NCBI RefSeq assembly: GCF_032814565.1
Contig: NZ_CP136521.1
Coordinates: forward strand, 2,080,501-2,144,500
Direction of reading: 5' to 3'
Source of the DNA: Hwangdonia lutea
GTDB taxonomy: Bacteria > Bacteroidota > Bacteroidia > Flavobacteriales > Flavobacteriaceae
Length of the DNA stretch: 64,000 nucleotides
Below, piece after piece: positions 1 to 8,763 of the stretch; the first letter of the stretch is position 1, and each line of letters starts with the position of its first letter. Under the pieces are notes generated by a model that saw only the letters and a list, made by a program, of their open reading frames with translations, was not told where the DNA came from and ran no database searches. A program made the translations under genes and the position numbers.

Positions 1-329
1 TTACTTTTGGCATTGGTAGTGCCGCTAGATTTTGCAAACCATTTTATAGGACTCGGCCAAAAAATATTGGTTTCGCCTCGGCGCGATCGCTCAATAACAT
101 CTTGCCAACCTTCGTAGTTTTTAATTGGCACGCGTTCGGCAAATGTGCTGTAATTGGTAATGGATGCAAAATCGTGTTGTTTGCCAATCTCGGTGTCTTT
201 AGCAGTGTTTATAAGGTTTAAAAGCAATTCGTTTTGTACTTCGTTTGGGTATTTTAAAAACAAATCAATTTGATGAAATCGTTTTTTTAAAAACCAAGAA
301 GCAATAGAATTTACTAAAGGAATTGGCAT
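1..329 (-). CDS. GH3 family acyl-acid-amido synthetase-like protein, 5' part only
   Basis: The window holds only the first ~109 codons; the rest lies beyond base 1. The ATG is at 327-329. The N-terminus reads MPIPLVNSIASWFLKKR, and the visible segment ends in SSGTTNAKS. This fits the adenylating phosphate-binding loop (SSGTT) of the GH3 (auxin-responsive promoter) family, an ANL-type adenylating enzyme group. GH3 homologues are common in Bacteroidota, but their substrates are mostly unknown, so no reaction is assigned. It is divergent from the DUF2797 gene, with only 42 bp between the two starts. The family call rests on the N-terminal pattern and the SSGTT loop; the adenylation and C-terminal domains cannot be checked here. 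Confidence 0.72.
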   Translation of the reverse strand, partial: MPIPLVNSIASWFLKKRFHQIDLFLKYPNEVQNELLLNLINTAKDTEIGKQHDFASITNYSTFAERVPIKNYEGWQDVIERSRRGETNIFWPSPIKWFAKSSGTTNAKS

Positions 330-371
330 ATTTATTTTATCTTTAAGTTCTTAAAAATAAGACTTTTTTTT

Positions 372-1166
372 ATGAACTACCAAGGTGTTTTAACAAAAAT
401 GGAAACTGAGTTTTCGCAACCTATTCAATATTATTTAGTGTTTGAAAACGATTTTTTAAACATGAATCAGTTGCTGAATAAAACCATAACCATGCAATTT
501 GTTAAGTATCAGTGCTTAAATTGTGGATTGGATAAGCCCATTTATCGACAAGGTTTCGATAAGCAATGTTTTTTTGAAGTACCTCAAGCAGCAGATTGGA
601 TTATGCGCCCGGAATTAAGTACTGCACATTTGGGTAAAGAAGACCGCGATTTAGCTTACGAAAAGAAAGTGCAGCTGCAACCACACATTGTGTATTTGGC
701 AAACTCCAGTAACGTAAAGGTCGGGGTTACCCGAAAACAACAAGTGCCAACACGCTGGATAGACCAAGGGGCGCACGAAGCCATTGAAATTGTAGAAGTC
801 CCAAACAGGTATTTGGCAGGCATAACCGAAGTGGCTTTAAAAGACCATGTGGCCGATAAAACCAACTGGCGAAAAATGCTTAAAAATGATGTGGAGGATG
901 AAGATTTAGTGGAATGGCGCGAGCGCTTAAAGACATATATTCCCGATGAGGCTAAAGATTATTTTATTGAAAACAACACTGAAACAAATATCGAATTTCC
1001 TGTTTATAAGTACCCGCTAAAACCTAAAAGCTTAAATATAATTAAACAGCAGCAATACACAGGAAAGTTGGTTGGCATAAAAGGGCAATATTTAATTTTT
1101 GAAGATGAAACGGTTTTTAATGTTCGTGCTAACGAAGGTTTGGTTATTCAAATAAGCTTGCCGTAG
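372..1166 (+). CDS. DUF2797 domain protein
   Basis: 264 residues. A likely zinc site is formed by C48, C51 and C66 (QCLNCG, then KQCFF). It is followed by a segment with HIVYLA (105-110), VGVTR (117-121) and R128-W129 before a Gly/Ala turn. That order of a VYLA strand, a VGVTR strand and a downstream Arg is reminiscent of the GIY-YIG nuclease fold; this is my inference, not an established assignment. DUF2797 proteins are widespread in Bacteroidota and uncharacterised. There is no signal peptide or membrane segment, so it is cytoplasmic. It is divergent from the GH3-family gene. The family call is fairly sure; the function is unknown. Confidence 0.75.
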   Translation: MNYQGVLTKMETEFSQPIQYYLVFENDFLNMNQLLNKTITMQFVKYQCLNCGLDKPIYRQGFDKQCFFEVPQAADWIMRPELSTAHLGKEDRDLAYEKKVQLQPHIVYLANSSNVKVGVTRKQQVPTRWIDQGAHEAIEIVEVPNRYLAGITEVALKDHVADKTNWRKMLKNDVEDEDLVEWRERLKTYIPDEAKDYFIENNTETNIEFPVYKYPLKPKSLNIIKQQQYTGKLVGIKGQYLIFEDETVFNVRANEGLVIQISLP

Positions 1167-1233
1167 TTTTATACTATTTTTAACGCTGTAGATTTTCATA
1201 AACCTTTGCTTTTTAGTAAATTGAAAGTAAAAA

Positions 1234-1458
1234 ATGAAAATTACAGGTATATTTTATGTTGTTGTTGCAACGCTCTTGTTGATAGCCTTAACCATAATGG
1301 TGTCATTAAACCTGCCTTTTAATTGGGTGTTTTATCTTATGTGTTTAGGGCAACTTTTTGTTGTTGTTACGGTTTATAAAGTTTTAAAAGACAATTATAC
1401 TACCACTAAAACTTTTGATGATTTTTATGAAGACAACCCCATAGGTTACAGAAGCTAA
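1234..1458 (+). CDS. Small two-helix membrane protein, unknown function
   Basis: 74 residues. Two hydrophobic helices span about residues 5-27 and 32-51, followed by a charged tail ending FYEDNPIGYRS. It lies 67 bp downstream of the DUF2797 gene on the same strand and may be read from the same transcript. Codon use resembles its neighbours. I do not recognise a named family. Both termini are probably cytoplasmic because the tail is charged, but topology is inferred. Confidence 0.6.
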   Translation: MKITGIFYVVVATLLLIALTIMVSLNLPFNWVFYLMCLGQLFVVVTVYKVLKDNYTTTKTFDDFYEDNPIGYRS

Positions 1459-1506
1459 CCGTTTATAAAAAGTAGGTTGAAAAACTCGGGAATTTACTAA
1501 TAAATC

Positions 1507-1622
1507 GGCTGTCTAAAAAGTGAATATTTAGCCCAAAACGATAGTTGTAATGCACTGAGTTTAATGCACCACAAAATTGGCTTTGCTTAATTTAATAAGC
1601 CTTAAGCCCTTTTTAGACAGCC
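1507..1622. mobile_element. MITE-like element with perfect 14-bp terminal inverted repeats
   Basis: A 116-bp AT-rich segment bounded by GGCTGTCTAAAAAG (1507-1520) and its exact reverse complement CTTTTTAGACAGCC (1609-1622). It contains no ORF of useful length. Perfect 14-bp ends with a non-coding interior are typical of miniature inverted-repeat transposable elements. A very long hairpin terminator for the flanking convergent genes is the alternative. I see no clear target-site duplication. Confidence 0.5.
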
Positions 1623-1649
1623 TTTATGTGTTGTAAAGAAACTAGAAAA

Positions 1650-1844
1650 CTATATATCTTCTTGATCTCGTAACCTTTGAATGTAAGCGGCTTTTTGAAT
1701 TTCACGACGTCTTTTTACCGAAGGTTTGGTAAAAAACTGTCCGTCTCTTAAATTCTGCATTACTTTAATGTTACGGTGTTTTCTTTTGTAACGTTTTAAG
1801 GCGCGTTCGATGTTTTCGCCATCTTTTACAATAATTTTTAGCAT
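1650..1844 (-). CDS. rpsU: 30S ribosomal protein S21
   Basis: 64 residues and highly basic, with the S21 pattern: IVKDGENIERALKRYKRK at the N-terminus, then FTKPSVKRRREIQKAAY. S21 sits on the small subunit near the mRNA exit path by the anti-Shine-Dalgarno region, and in Bacteroidota it helps occlude that sequence. It lies 32 bp downstream of rpoD on the same strand, a conserved pairing in this phylum, so the two are probably co-transcribed. The length is normal. Confidence 0.96.
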   Translation of the reverse strand: MLKIIVKDGENIERALKRYKRKHRNIKVMQNLRDGQFFTKPSVKRRREIQKAAYIQRLRDQEDI

Positions 1845-1876
1845 ATATTTTTATTAATGGTTTTGTGTTTTTAGGA

Positions 1877-2740
1877 CTATCCTAAATACGTTTTTAATAC
1901 TTTACTTTTAGAGGTATGTCGCAATCTGCGAATACCTTTTTCTTTAATTTGTCTTACCCGTTCGCGTGTTAATCCAAACGAAATGCCTATTTCCTGTAGG
2001 CTCATCGGGTGCTTTTTACTTATGCCGTAATAGTTTCGTATTACTTCGGCCTCTTTTTCAGATAGCGTGTCCAATGCTCTATTTAACTCAATGTTTAAGG
2101 AATCTCTCATTAAACCATTATCTGGTTTTGGCGATTCGTCAGACATTACTACATCATACAAACTAAACGTTTCTCCTTCTTTCAAAGGCGCATCCATTGA
2201 AACGTGTCGGCCAGAAATCTTCATAGACTGTTTTACGTTTTTAACCGAAAGGTCTAGGTTTTTAGCAATTTCTTCAGCACTCGGTGCTCTTTCATGCTCT
2301 TGTTCTAAAAATGAATAAGCTTTGTTTATTTTATTTATAGAACCAATTTTGTTCAAAGGTAATCTAACTATTCGAGATTGTTCTGCTAAAGCTTGAAGAA
2401 TTGCTTGTCGAATCCACCAAACAGCATAAGAAATAAATTTAAAACCTCTAGTTTCGTCAAAACGTTTCGCCGCTTTTACCAAGCCTGCGTTACCTTCGTT
2501 AATTAAATCTGGTAATGACAGACCTTGATTTTGGTATTGTTTTGAGACTGAAACAACAAAACGCAAGTTAGCGGTTGTAAGTGTATCTAATGCTTTTTGA
2601 TCGCCTTGGCGAATTCTTTGCGCCAACTCCACTTCTTCGTCTGCGGTAATTAACGGTATTTTGCTAATATCTTGTAGATATTTATCAAGCGATTTAGACT
2701 CTCTATTAGTAACTTGTTTAGTGATTTTTAATTGCCTCAT
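1877..2740 (-). CDS. rpoD: Primary RNA polymerase sigma-70 factor
   Basis: 287 residues, the short Bacteroidota form that lacks region 1.1. Region 1.2 covers about residues 15-50 ([20 protein letters not shown]). Region 2, with core binding and the -10 reader, covers about 55-125 and includes [12 protein letters not shown]. Region 3 follows at about 130-205. Region 4.2 has the -35 helix-turn-helix [19 protein letters not shown] near residues 255-273. In this phylum the factor reads TTG/TAnnTTTG promoters, which agrees with promoters seen elsewhere in this window. It is upstream of rpsU. Confidence 0.95.
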   Translation of the reverse strand: MRQLKITKQVTNRESKSLDKYLQDISKIPLITADEEVELAQRIRQGDQKALDTLTTANLRFVVSVSKQYQNQGLSLPDLINEGNAGLVKAAKRFDETRGFKFISYAVWWIRQAILQALAEQSRIVRLPLNKIGSINKINKAYSFLEQEHERAPSAEEIAKNLDLSVKNVKQSMKISGRHVSMDAPLKEGETFSLYDVVMSDESPKPDNGLMRDSLNIELNRALDTLSEKEAEVIRNYYGISKKHPMSLQEIGISFGLTRERVRQIKEKGIRRLRHTSKSKVLKTYLG

Positions 2741-3005
2741 ATCGATTTATATAAAATTTAAATAATTTTCGCCATACAACATAACTTTATATTTTATAAA
2801 ACCTAATTTTTAACCATTTTTTATGCAAAAACGGGCAAAAATGACTAAAATTTAGTGTTTTTTTAAGGGTTTTGGGCAATTTTAAGCGATTTTGGGTATT
2901 TGCATTCCAAAATTGAAGCCTTAATCCAAACATTAAACCAACCCTTTATTCGGTTGTAATTGATAAAAACATGGTGCGTATGATAAATTTGGGCATTCCT
3001 AAACA

Positions 3006-5675
3006 CTAATTAACCGTATCCGTTGCTTTTTTCTTTTTGCCTAATAAGCCACCAAGTACATTTTTAACCGCATCGTTGGTGTTTGTCTTTGTAGAATCTG
3101 AGGGTGTTTTGTTTTTATTGATAATACCGCCCAAAACATCCTTAACCGTATTATTTTGTTCTTTTTTAAGGGAGTCTGTTTTAGTTTTATTACCGCCAAT
3201 AACATCGCCAATTAAATCCTTGACCTTGTCTTTGCCTTGATTTAATAGTTTTTGTTTTTCAATTTCGATAAGTTGATTTGTTAGGCTACTAATACCACTA
3301 GTTAAATCGGTTTTTACCGTCGGATTCGTGTAAGAACCACCAATATTGGCCGTAACCGGAATGGCGATATTTTTAGCTTCTTCGGTGTTAATTCTTCCAA
3401 TTAACTGATTAATCTCGCTGCCTAAATATTTTGCGGGTACATTAAAAATGGCACTGTAATTTAAGGTTTTATCAAAACCATGCGATCCCGAAACATTAAT
3501 TACAATATCATCGTATTTTATTTGAAATGGTTTTACGCTTACCTGTCCGTTGGCGAATTCCAATTTGGTTTTTAAATCCTTTAAATCCAATTTTTTAAAA
3601 TCTATAAAATTCAATGCGCCTTCAAGCTTGGTCATCAATTCACTTTGGCTTGCACCAATTCGAGTGGCTAACAATTCCGCGAAAGCGTTACCGGACATAC
3701 TACTTAACTTCGGAGAAAACTCACTATCTAATTTACCCGAAAGACTAATATTGGTATTTAATTTTCCGGCGAGCAATTTGGCAATTGGCGCTAAATTTTG
3801 AAGCAGTTCCATGTTGTTAAACGACTGGGAAATATCAAACCCATCAGCACCCAAATTCAAATTAAAAGTGGGTGTTTCGCTTTTTGTTGACACATCGCCG
3901 GCAATGGACAACGCGCCGTCAAAAATACTGGACGTCATATTTTTTAAGGTCGCTTGCTGGTCTTTAATCAACAGCGTGCCTTTCACATCTTTTAAGTTTA
4001 AATTGTCGTAAACCACGGTTTTGGCATCGGCATTTATGGTGCAATCTAAAAAGGCTGGAATTTTTAAAGATTCGGTATCAGTGGTCGTTTTATTTTCAGC
4101 GGAAGCTTCATCTTCTTTCATAAAATCACTCACTTTAAATACATTGGAATTCACGTTAAAATTTCCTTGTAGTGTGTTGTCGCTTAGTAAAAAGCCCAAT
4201 AGGTTTTTAATGGTTCCGGTGGCGTTTAAATCGCTATCGCCCGTTTTGGCTTTAAAATGATTTAATGAAACCGTTCCCGGATTAAAGGTCATGTCTGCTT
4301 GCGAAATATGGATAGGGTTTACAATATCTTCCGATGAAAACACAAAATCGGTAATGCTTGCCGAACCATTATTTTTAATGCGCTGGTAAGCATTGGTTTC
4401 AATCGCTTTCATGTCGAAAGACGTGTTGATTTTTCCTTTTAGAATCCCGCTCAATGCATTATCCAATTCAATGGGATACACTTTGGTAATGTTGGCTAAA
4501 TTTAAAACACCGTCAATATTAGCGTTTACCAACATATTTTTGGTAATGTTTTTTAGAGTTGCCGAGGATTTAAAAACATCATTGTCAATTTTAAAATTCA
4601 GTTTTTTAATGGCTACAAACGTATCATCTACATTGCCTGTGGTATTTTTTATGGATGTATTTATGGAAATGTTGCTTACCCGTTTTGGTAAATCCGGATA
4701 TTTAAACGAGGCGTTATTTGATGTGATATTAATGTCTAAATTAGGAATGGTCTCATCGGAATTTAAGCCTTTTATACTGCCATTTATTTTAAAATCGCCG
4801 GTGGTTTGTACATCGTCGATATTTTTAGAATATGTTTTTGGAATGACCGCCAAGAAGTTTTTAAAATCAGATTCCGGGTTTTTAAAAGTGATATCAATCT
4901 CTTGTCCGTTTTCCAACTGCTTTACAAAACCTTGAAACTCCAATGGCAAATCGTTAATAAAACCTTTGTTTTCTTTAAAGGTGTAAATGCTGTTGTTTAA
5001 GTCCAGCCCTATTAAAGCATCCAGTTTTACTGGGTTGTTGCTTAAATATGTGGTGCTATCCAAGGTAATGCTCAAATTAGCTTCACTTTTTGTGTTTAAT
5101 TCTGATGCTTCCGCGGAAAAAATACCGTTGCCTGTATGATTGATTTCAGATACATGAATAATCATATTTGAAGCTTCATCCAAATACGTTAACGCACTGT
5201 TATTGACGCTGTAATCTTCAAGATTAAAAGAAAAACTACTTGATGGTGTTTCGGCTGAAACGTTTTCATCTGCTTTGGCAATATCGTAATTTACGTCGCC
5301 AAATTTGTTTGTTTTTAGGGTTAATAAAATGGCGTCAACATCAATCGAATTTACGGTTATTGGATCTTCGCTCGCGGTTTTAAACAGCTCTTTTATGGGC
5401 ATGGTAAAGGCGATGCTTTTTGCGGTGGCCAAGGTTTCGTCTTTAAAAGGTTCAAAATTGGAAATAACCAAATCGCTTACGCTAACATGGGCTTGCGGAA
5501 AGCTGCTGATAAAACTTAAGCTAACATCGCTAAACTCCACTTTGGCATTCACGTTTTCGTTTATAAAGCGCTTAACTATATCTTTAATCTGACCTTGAAA
5601 TGCAAAAGGGATTGCAATTAAAAGTGCGATGATGATTAGTAATGTGATGCCAATAATTTTTATAGCCTTTTTCAT
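3006..5675 (-). CDS. Large AsmA-family envelope protein
   Basis: 889 residues. One N-terminal transmembrane anchor (about 5-27) is followed by an AsmA-type start (FPQAHVSVSDLVISNFEPF) and a very long, Asn/Ser-rich, beta-strand-rich periplasmic body. The AsmA C-terminal region lies at about 600-800. AsmA-like proteins belong to the bridge-like lipid-transport group of envelope proteins; a role in inner-to-outer membrane lipid traffic is a family inference. The last ~100 residues hold three approximate copies of a unit of the type VKDVLGG.....NKTPSDS (about 787, 815 and 838 onward), a low-complexity tail. It is a single gene; its stop is 109 bp from the queuosine transporter start region and both lie on the minus strand. 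Confidence 0.85.
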   Translation of the reverse strand: MKKAIKIIGITLLIIIALLIAIPFAFQGQIKDIVKRFINENVNAKVEFSDVSLSFISSFPQAHVSVSDLVISNFEPFKDETLATAKSIAFTMPIKELFKTASEDPITVNSIDVDAILLTLKTNKFGDVNYDIAKADENVSAETPSSSFSFNLEDYSVNNSALTYLDEASNMIIHVSEINHTGNGIFSAEASELNTKSEANLSITLDSTTYLSNNPVKLDALIGLDLNNSIYTFKENKGFINDLPLEFQGFVKQLENGQEIDITFKNPESDFKNFLAVIPKTYSKNIDDVQTTGDFKINGSIKGLNSDETIPNLDINITSNNASFKYPDLPKRVSNISINTSIKNTTGNVDDTFVAIKKLNFKIDNDVFKSSATLKNITKNMLVNANIDGVLNLANITKVYPIELDNALSGILKGKINTSFDMKAIETNAYQRIKNNGSASITDFVFSSEDIVNPIHISQADMTFNPGTVSLNHFKAKTGDSDLNATGTIKNLLGFLLSDNTLQGNFNVNSNVFKVSDFMKEDEASAENKTTTDTESLKIPAFLDCTINADAKTVVYDNLNLKDVKGTLLIKDQQATLKNMTSSIFDGALSIAGDVSTKSETPTFNLNLGADGFDISQSFNNMELLQNLAPIAKLLAGKLNTNISLSGKLDSEFSPKLSSMSGNAFAELLATRIGASQSELMTKLEGALNFIDFKKLDLKDLKTKLEFANGQVSVKPFQIKYDDIVINVSGSHGFDKTLNYSAIFNVPAKYLGSEINQLIGRINTEEAKNIAIPVTANIGGSYTNPTVKTDLTSGISSLTNQLIEIEKQKLLNQGKDKVKDLIGDVIGGNKTKTDSLKKEQNNTVKDVLGGIINKNKTPSDSTKTNTNDAVKNVLGGLLGKKKKATDTVN

Positions 5676-5784
5676 AAAAAACGAGTTTATATAAATATAC
5701 GAGTGTGATTGTGTTTAAGTTTAAATAACCAAAAAGTTTAATAAAAATTTAACCTGAACGAAAGTAATATTAACGCAATCGAAA

Positions 5785-6489
5785 TTAAAGTAAATCGATC
5801 TCTTCGTTTACCTTTAAATTAAAACGTTTTCTGAATAAATAAACGCCCAAATATAAAAAAGGTGTATCGCAAGCGGCAACAAAAACCTTAAATAAAAATC
5901 CGCTAACCAATAAACCTTTAAAAAGGCTCCAGGGTAAAACCTCGAAAAAACACAGTAAAAAAACGACTGAAAAGGTATCGACAAACTGCGATAACCACGT
6001 CGAGAAATTATTGCGCAACCAAAGGTATTTGCCATGGGTGAGTTTTTTCCAGAAATGATAAATTTGAATGTCTACAAACTGCGCAAATAAATAGGCGGTC
6101 ATGCTGGCACCAACCGCTAAAATAGTTCTGCCAAAAACTTGAGTAAAAATGGCATCGTTAATGGGCGAATTGGCAAAAGCGGGAACAATGTCGGCCACAT
6201 AAACAATTAAAACCGAAAACAAAGAAGCAAATATACCGGTAACCACCACCTGATTGGCGCGCTTTTTACCGTAAATCTCGCTAATTAAATCGGTGATTAA
6301 AAAGGTAATGGGATAGGGCAAAATACCAACCGACACTATAAAAAGTTTACTGCCAAAAACTTCGATATCCAAGGGGTGCCAATAAAAAAACTTTTGAAAA
6401 ATTAAGTTTGAAACCACTAACGATGTTATAAATAGCGCACCTAAAAGCATGTAAATACGCTGTGCTGCAAGTTTGTCTTTTACGGTCAT
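5785..6489 (-). CDS. yhhQ: Queuosine precursor transporter (YhhQ/DUF165 family)
   Basis: 234 residues with about six membrane helices. It carries family landmarks: TSLVVSNLI near the N-terminus, PYPITFLITDLISEIYGKK around residues 57-75, and a C-terminal FVAACDTPFLYLGVY. YhhQ imports deazaguanine precursors of queuosine (preQ0/preQ1) across the inner membrane for tRNA modification. I see no preQ1 riboswitch; only 70 bp separate it from the divergent folK fusion. Confidence 0.9.
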   Translation of the reverse strand: MTVKDKLAAQRIYMLLGALFITSLVVSNLIFQKFFYWHPLDIEVFGSKLFIVSVGILPYPITFLITDLISEIYGKKRANQVVVTGIFASLFSVLIVYVADIVPAFANSPINDAIFTQVFGRTILAVGASMTAYLFAQFVDIQIYHFWKKLTHGKYLWLRNNFSTWLSQFVDTFSVVFLLCFFEVLPWSLFKGLLVSGFLFKVFVAACDTPFLYLGVYLFRKRFNLKVNEEIDLL

Positions 6490-6559
6490 ATAAATTGTGA
6501 ATAAATACGTCTCGTAAATATAAAGGATTAAAAATTGTTTTAGTTAATTTGCTTTTTCA

Positions 6560-7690
6560 ATGAAAAAACCAATCACATATCATATTGCATTAGGCAGTAA
6601 CAAAGGCGATAAATTTAAAAATTTACAAAATGCCTTGGATGCAATCCATAAAAAAATAGGGCATATAAAACGGATTTCGAAAGTTTATAAATCGCCTGCT
6701 TTTGGTTTTGAAAGTGATGACTTTTTTAATGCCTGTGCGGTTATGGCATCGCATTTAAGTGCGGAACAGGTATTGCAGGAATTACTAAATATTGAAACCG
6801 CTTTAGGGCGCACCCGAAAACAAGGAGCGGGTTACGAAGCTCGAACCATAGATTTGGATATCGTTTTTGCCGAAACCGAAATTATAGATACGAAAACCTT
6901 GCAAGTGCCGCATCCCGAAATGGAAAAACGCAGGTTTGTATTGCAACCCCTTAACGATATTGCCTCTAAAATAAAGCATCCAAAACTTAATAAAGAAGTT
7001 GCTGTTTTATTAAATGAATGTGAAGACGAATCGGTTTTAGAACCCATTAATATTTGGTTGAAAAACCCAAGTAAAACTTATGATTTTTCACAATACAACT
7101 ACATTGCCATTGAAGGGAATATTGGGGCCGGAAAAACCAGTTTAGCTACTAAAATGGCGCAGGATTTTAATGCGAAACTCATATTAGAACGCTTTGCCGA
7201 CAATCCGTTTTTGCCAAAATTTTATAAAGATGCTCAGCGTTACGCCTTTACCTTAGAGATGAGTTTTTTGGCCGATAGATACCAGCAAATCTCTGACGAT
7301 TTATCGCAGCTCGATTTGTTTAAAGATTTTATAGTGAGCGATTACGATGTGTTTAAATCGCTTATTTTCTCGAAAATCACCTTGGCCGAAGATGAATTTA
7401 TGCTATACCGAAAGCTTTTTAATTTGATGTACAAAGATTTAAAAAAGCCCGAATTGTATGTGTATTTATACCAAAATACGGAGCGGTTGCAACAAAACAT
7501 AAAAAAACGCGGTCGCGATTACGAGCAGAATATCGACAACGATTATTTGGAAAAAATTAACGCTGGTTACTTGGAGTTTTTAAAAACCCAAAGCGACTTT
7601 AATGTAAAAATTATTGATATTTCTGATAAGGATTTTGTTGAGAATCGCGCAGATTATTTGTGGGTTTTGGGAGAGGTTTGTTGGGAGTGA
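6560..7690 (+). CDS. folK: Fused HPPK (FolK) and deoxynucleoside kinase
   Basis: 376 residues in two domains. Residues 1-160 are 6-hydroxymethyl-7,8-dihydropterin pyrophosphokinase, which transfers pyrophosphate from ATP in folate synthesis: ALGSNKGDK, SPAFGF, ARTIDLDIVF and VPHPEMEKRRFVLQPL. Residues 175-376 are a deoxynucleoside kinase with a P-loop at 183-193 (IEGNIGAGKTS), an ERFADNPFLPKFY segment and the lid-type KRGRDYEQNI. No stop or frameshift separates the halves. The fusion links folate supply to dNTP salvage, consistent with ThyA and DHFR elsewhere in the window. A second, separate dNK is encoded at 59223-59837. Confidence 0.93.
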   Translation: MKKPITYHIALGSNKGDKFKNLQNALDAIHKKIGHIKRISKVYKSPAFGFESDDFFNACAVMASHLSAEQVLQELLNIETALGRTRKQGAGYEARTIDLDIVFAETEIIDTKTLQVPHPEMEKRRFVLQPLNDIASKIKHPKLNKEVAVLLNECEDESVLEPINIWLKNPSKTYDFSQYNYIAIEGNIGAGKTSLATKMAQDFNAKLILERFADNPFLPKFYKDAQRYAFTLEMSFLADRYQQISDDLSQLDLFKDFIVSDYDVFKSLIFSKITLAEDEFMLYRKLFNLMYKDLKKPELYVYLYQNTERLQQNIKKRGRDYEQNIDNDYLEKINAGYLEFLKTQSDFNVKIIDISDKDFVENRADYLWVLGEVCWE

Positions 7691-7714
7691 TTTTTTTGGG
7701 TTCCGCTTATCGGT

Positions 7715-7831
7715 TTCGTATATGATACGTTGCGTGGTTTAGCACTTACTTAACAAGTACACTCCAAACTGAAAATCCGCAAGAATTTTCAGAAGTAGGC
7801 GAGACTAAGAAATTAAATGTTGTAGGTAGGC
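7715..7831. repeat. Folded intergenic element next to a cassette gene (copy 1)
   Basis: A non-coding element downstream of the HEAT-like gene. About 100 bp align with the element at 45690-45824, sharing the blocks TTGCGTGGT.TAGCACTTA and AGAAGTAGGCGAGA. It contains a hairpin at 7767-7790 with arms CTGAAAAT and ATTTTCAG. Its end TAGGTAGGC (7823-7831) is the inverted partner, 8 of 9 bases, of GCTTACCTA at 8540-8548 on the far side of the gene. It reads as a structured gene-cassette boundary; its function is inferred. Confidence 0.6.
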
Positions 7832-7833
7832 TT

Positions 7834-8529
7834 TTATTCTGTTGTTATTTTTTTCAATGCTTTATTAGCTACCTTTTTTATAGTTTTATTTTTATTATTC
7901 GTTAATTCAGTCAGTCTTTCAATCGAGTTCGTCGATTTTAGTTTACCAAGTGCACTAATTGCGTGTAAAACAACTTCATTGTCAAAAGTCAATTCAAACA
8001 ATAATTTTTCGGCTATTGGTTTATGCTCTTTTGTTTTTCCAAGTGCCTTTACAAACATCTGTCTTGATATTCCATTATTCTTATTAGACGAAATTTCTTT
8101 TATTGGTTCAAAGTAAGAATCCGAATATAAGTGATCAAACCAGTTTCCAATGCTCCATCCAATAGTTTCTTTTTCTTGTTCAGTTTTCAGGTTACCGTAA
8201 AATTTCAATAATTGATTTTCGGCAATTCCCTTTGCTTTTCTTACTGTTATTGCTCTTACCATTCCATCTTTCATAATGGAGTCAGTTATTTTTTCAGAGT
8301 CCAACAGATTAAGCAATAGATTTATATATCCGAAGTCAGTTTGTTTAAAATTTACAAGGTCAAATAAACTAGAAACTTTAAATCCAGCTTTTCTAAGTTC
8401 CATTGTAACAAATTCGTCTTCCTTTTTTCGGATACGCTGAGTTTCATAAAACTCTTTAGTGTTTCTTTTCTTATGTTCTTTTATTACATATTCGACAAAT
8501 TCGTCATTATTTAAACTGCTAAAATCCAT
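7834..8529 (-). CDS. HEAT-repeat-like protein, accessory gene
   Basis: 231 residues, all-helical in appearance. The C-terminal half has repeated helix pairs of HEAT type, for example EKLLFELTFDNEVVLHAISALGK and ERLTELTNNKNKTIKKVANKAL. The N-terminal half is charged and not recognised. There is no signal peptide or membrane segment. HEAT-like proteins are scaffolds, so no reaction can be proposed. The gene is bracketed by a short inverted repeat (7823-7831 and 8540-8548), and its coding sequence is more AT-rich than its neighbours, both pointing to acquisition as a cassette. Confidence 0.6.
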   Translation of the reverse strand: MDFSSLNNDEFVEYVIKEHKKRNTKEFYETQRIRKKEDEFVTMELRKAGFKVSSLFDLVNFKQTDFGYINLLLNLLDSEKITDSIMKDGMVRAITVRKAKGIAENQLLKFYGNLKTEQEKETIGWSIGNWFDHLYSDSYFEPIKEISSNKNNGISRQMFVKALGKTKEHKPIAEKLLFELTFDNEVVLHAISALGKLKSTNSIERLTELTNNKNKTIKKVANKALKKITTE

Positions 8530-8539
8530 AGTTTTGTCA

Positions 8540-8640
8540 GCTTACCTAAAATGGCTCGCGGATATTAATCCGTTTCAATGATTAATATTCACCGATACTG
8601 AAGCAAGTTCAGCACAAGTAGGCGAAGTTAATTTTTTTTA
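8540..8640. repeat. Folded intergenic element, 5' boundary of the HEAT-like gene
   Basis: It holds the bracket GCTTACCTA (8540-8548), then AAATGGCTCGCGGATA, which nearly matches the segment after the bracket at 31529 (AATGGCACGCAGATA). Next come a small hairpin with CTGAA and TTCAG arms (about 8597-8613) and AAGTAGGCGAAGTT, matching the AGTAGGCGAGA block of the other elements. It is non-coding and belongs to the same family as 7715-7831. Confidence 0.5.
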
Positions 8641-8670
8641 ATATTAGAACCAAGTTAAATTGTAAGTTAA

Positions 8671-8753
8671 TTTTGTCATTCCTGCGAAAGCAGGAATCCA
8701 CATTTCAGTCTCAATTGTTAATAGATTCCATGTCAAATCAAGGCATGACAAAA
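8671..8753. repeat. Palindromic interspersed repeat (REP-like)
   Basis: Outer arms TTTTGTCAT (8671-8679) and ATGACAAAA (8745-8753) enclose an inner hairpin with ATTCCTGC/GCAGGAAT arms (about 8679-8697). A relative lies at 40914-40940 with GTCATTCCCGTGAAGACGGG. The compensating change from CCTGC to CCCGT in both arms supports selection on the hairpin. It could act as a transcription terminator for the flanking minus-strand genes or be a mobile REP. Confidence 0.5.
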
Positions 8754-8763
8754 AGAGGTTCAA

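Noticed and set aside
2850-3009. Short plus-strand frame ending in INLGIPKH before the AsmA stop
   Set aside because: It is only ~30 codons after a stop and has no start in context. It could be a remnant of a lost gene, but nothing supports a product.
4393-4935. 180-residue plus-strand frame opposite the AsmA gene
   Set aside because: It is antisense to a clear coding region, with no recognisable domain and no promoter.
6490-6559. preQ1 riboswitch before the queuosine transporter
   Set aside because: The gap is only 70 bp, shared with a divergent gene, and no pseudoknot-forming motif is visible.
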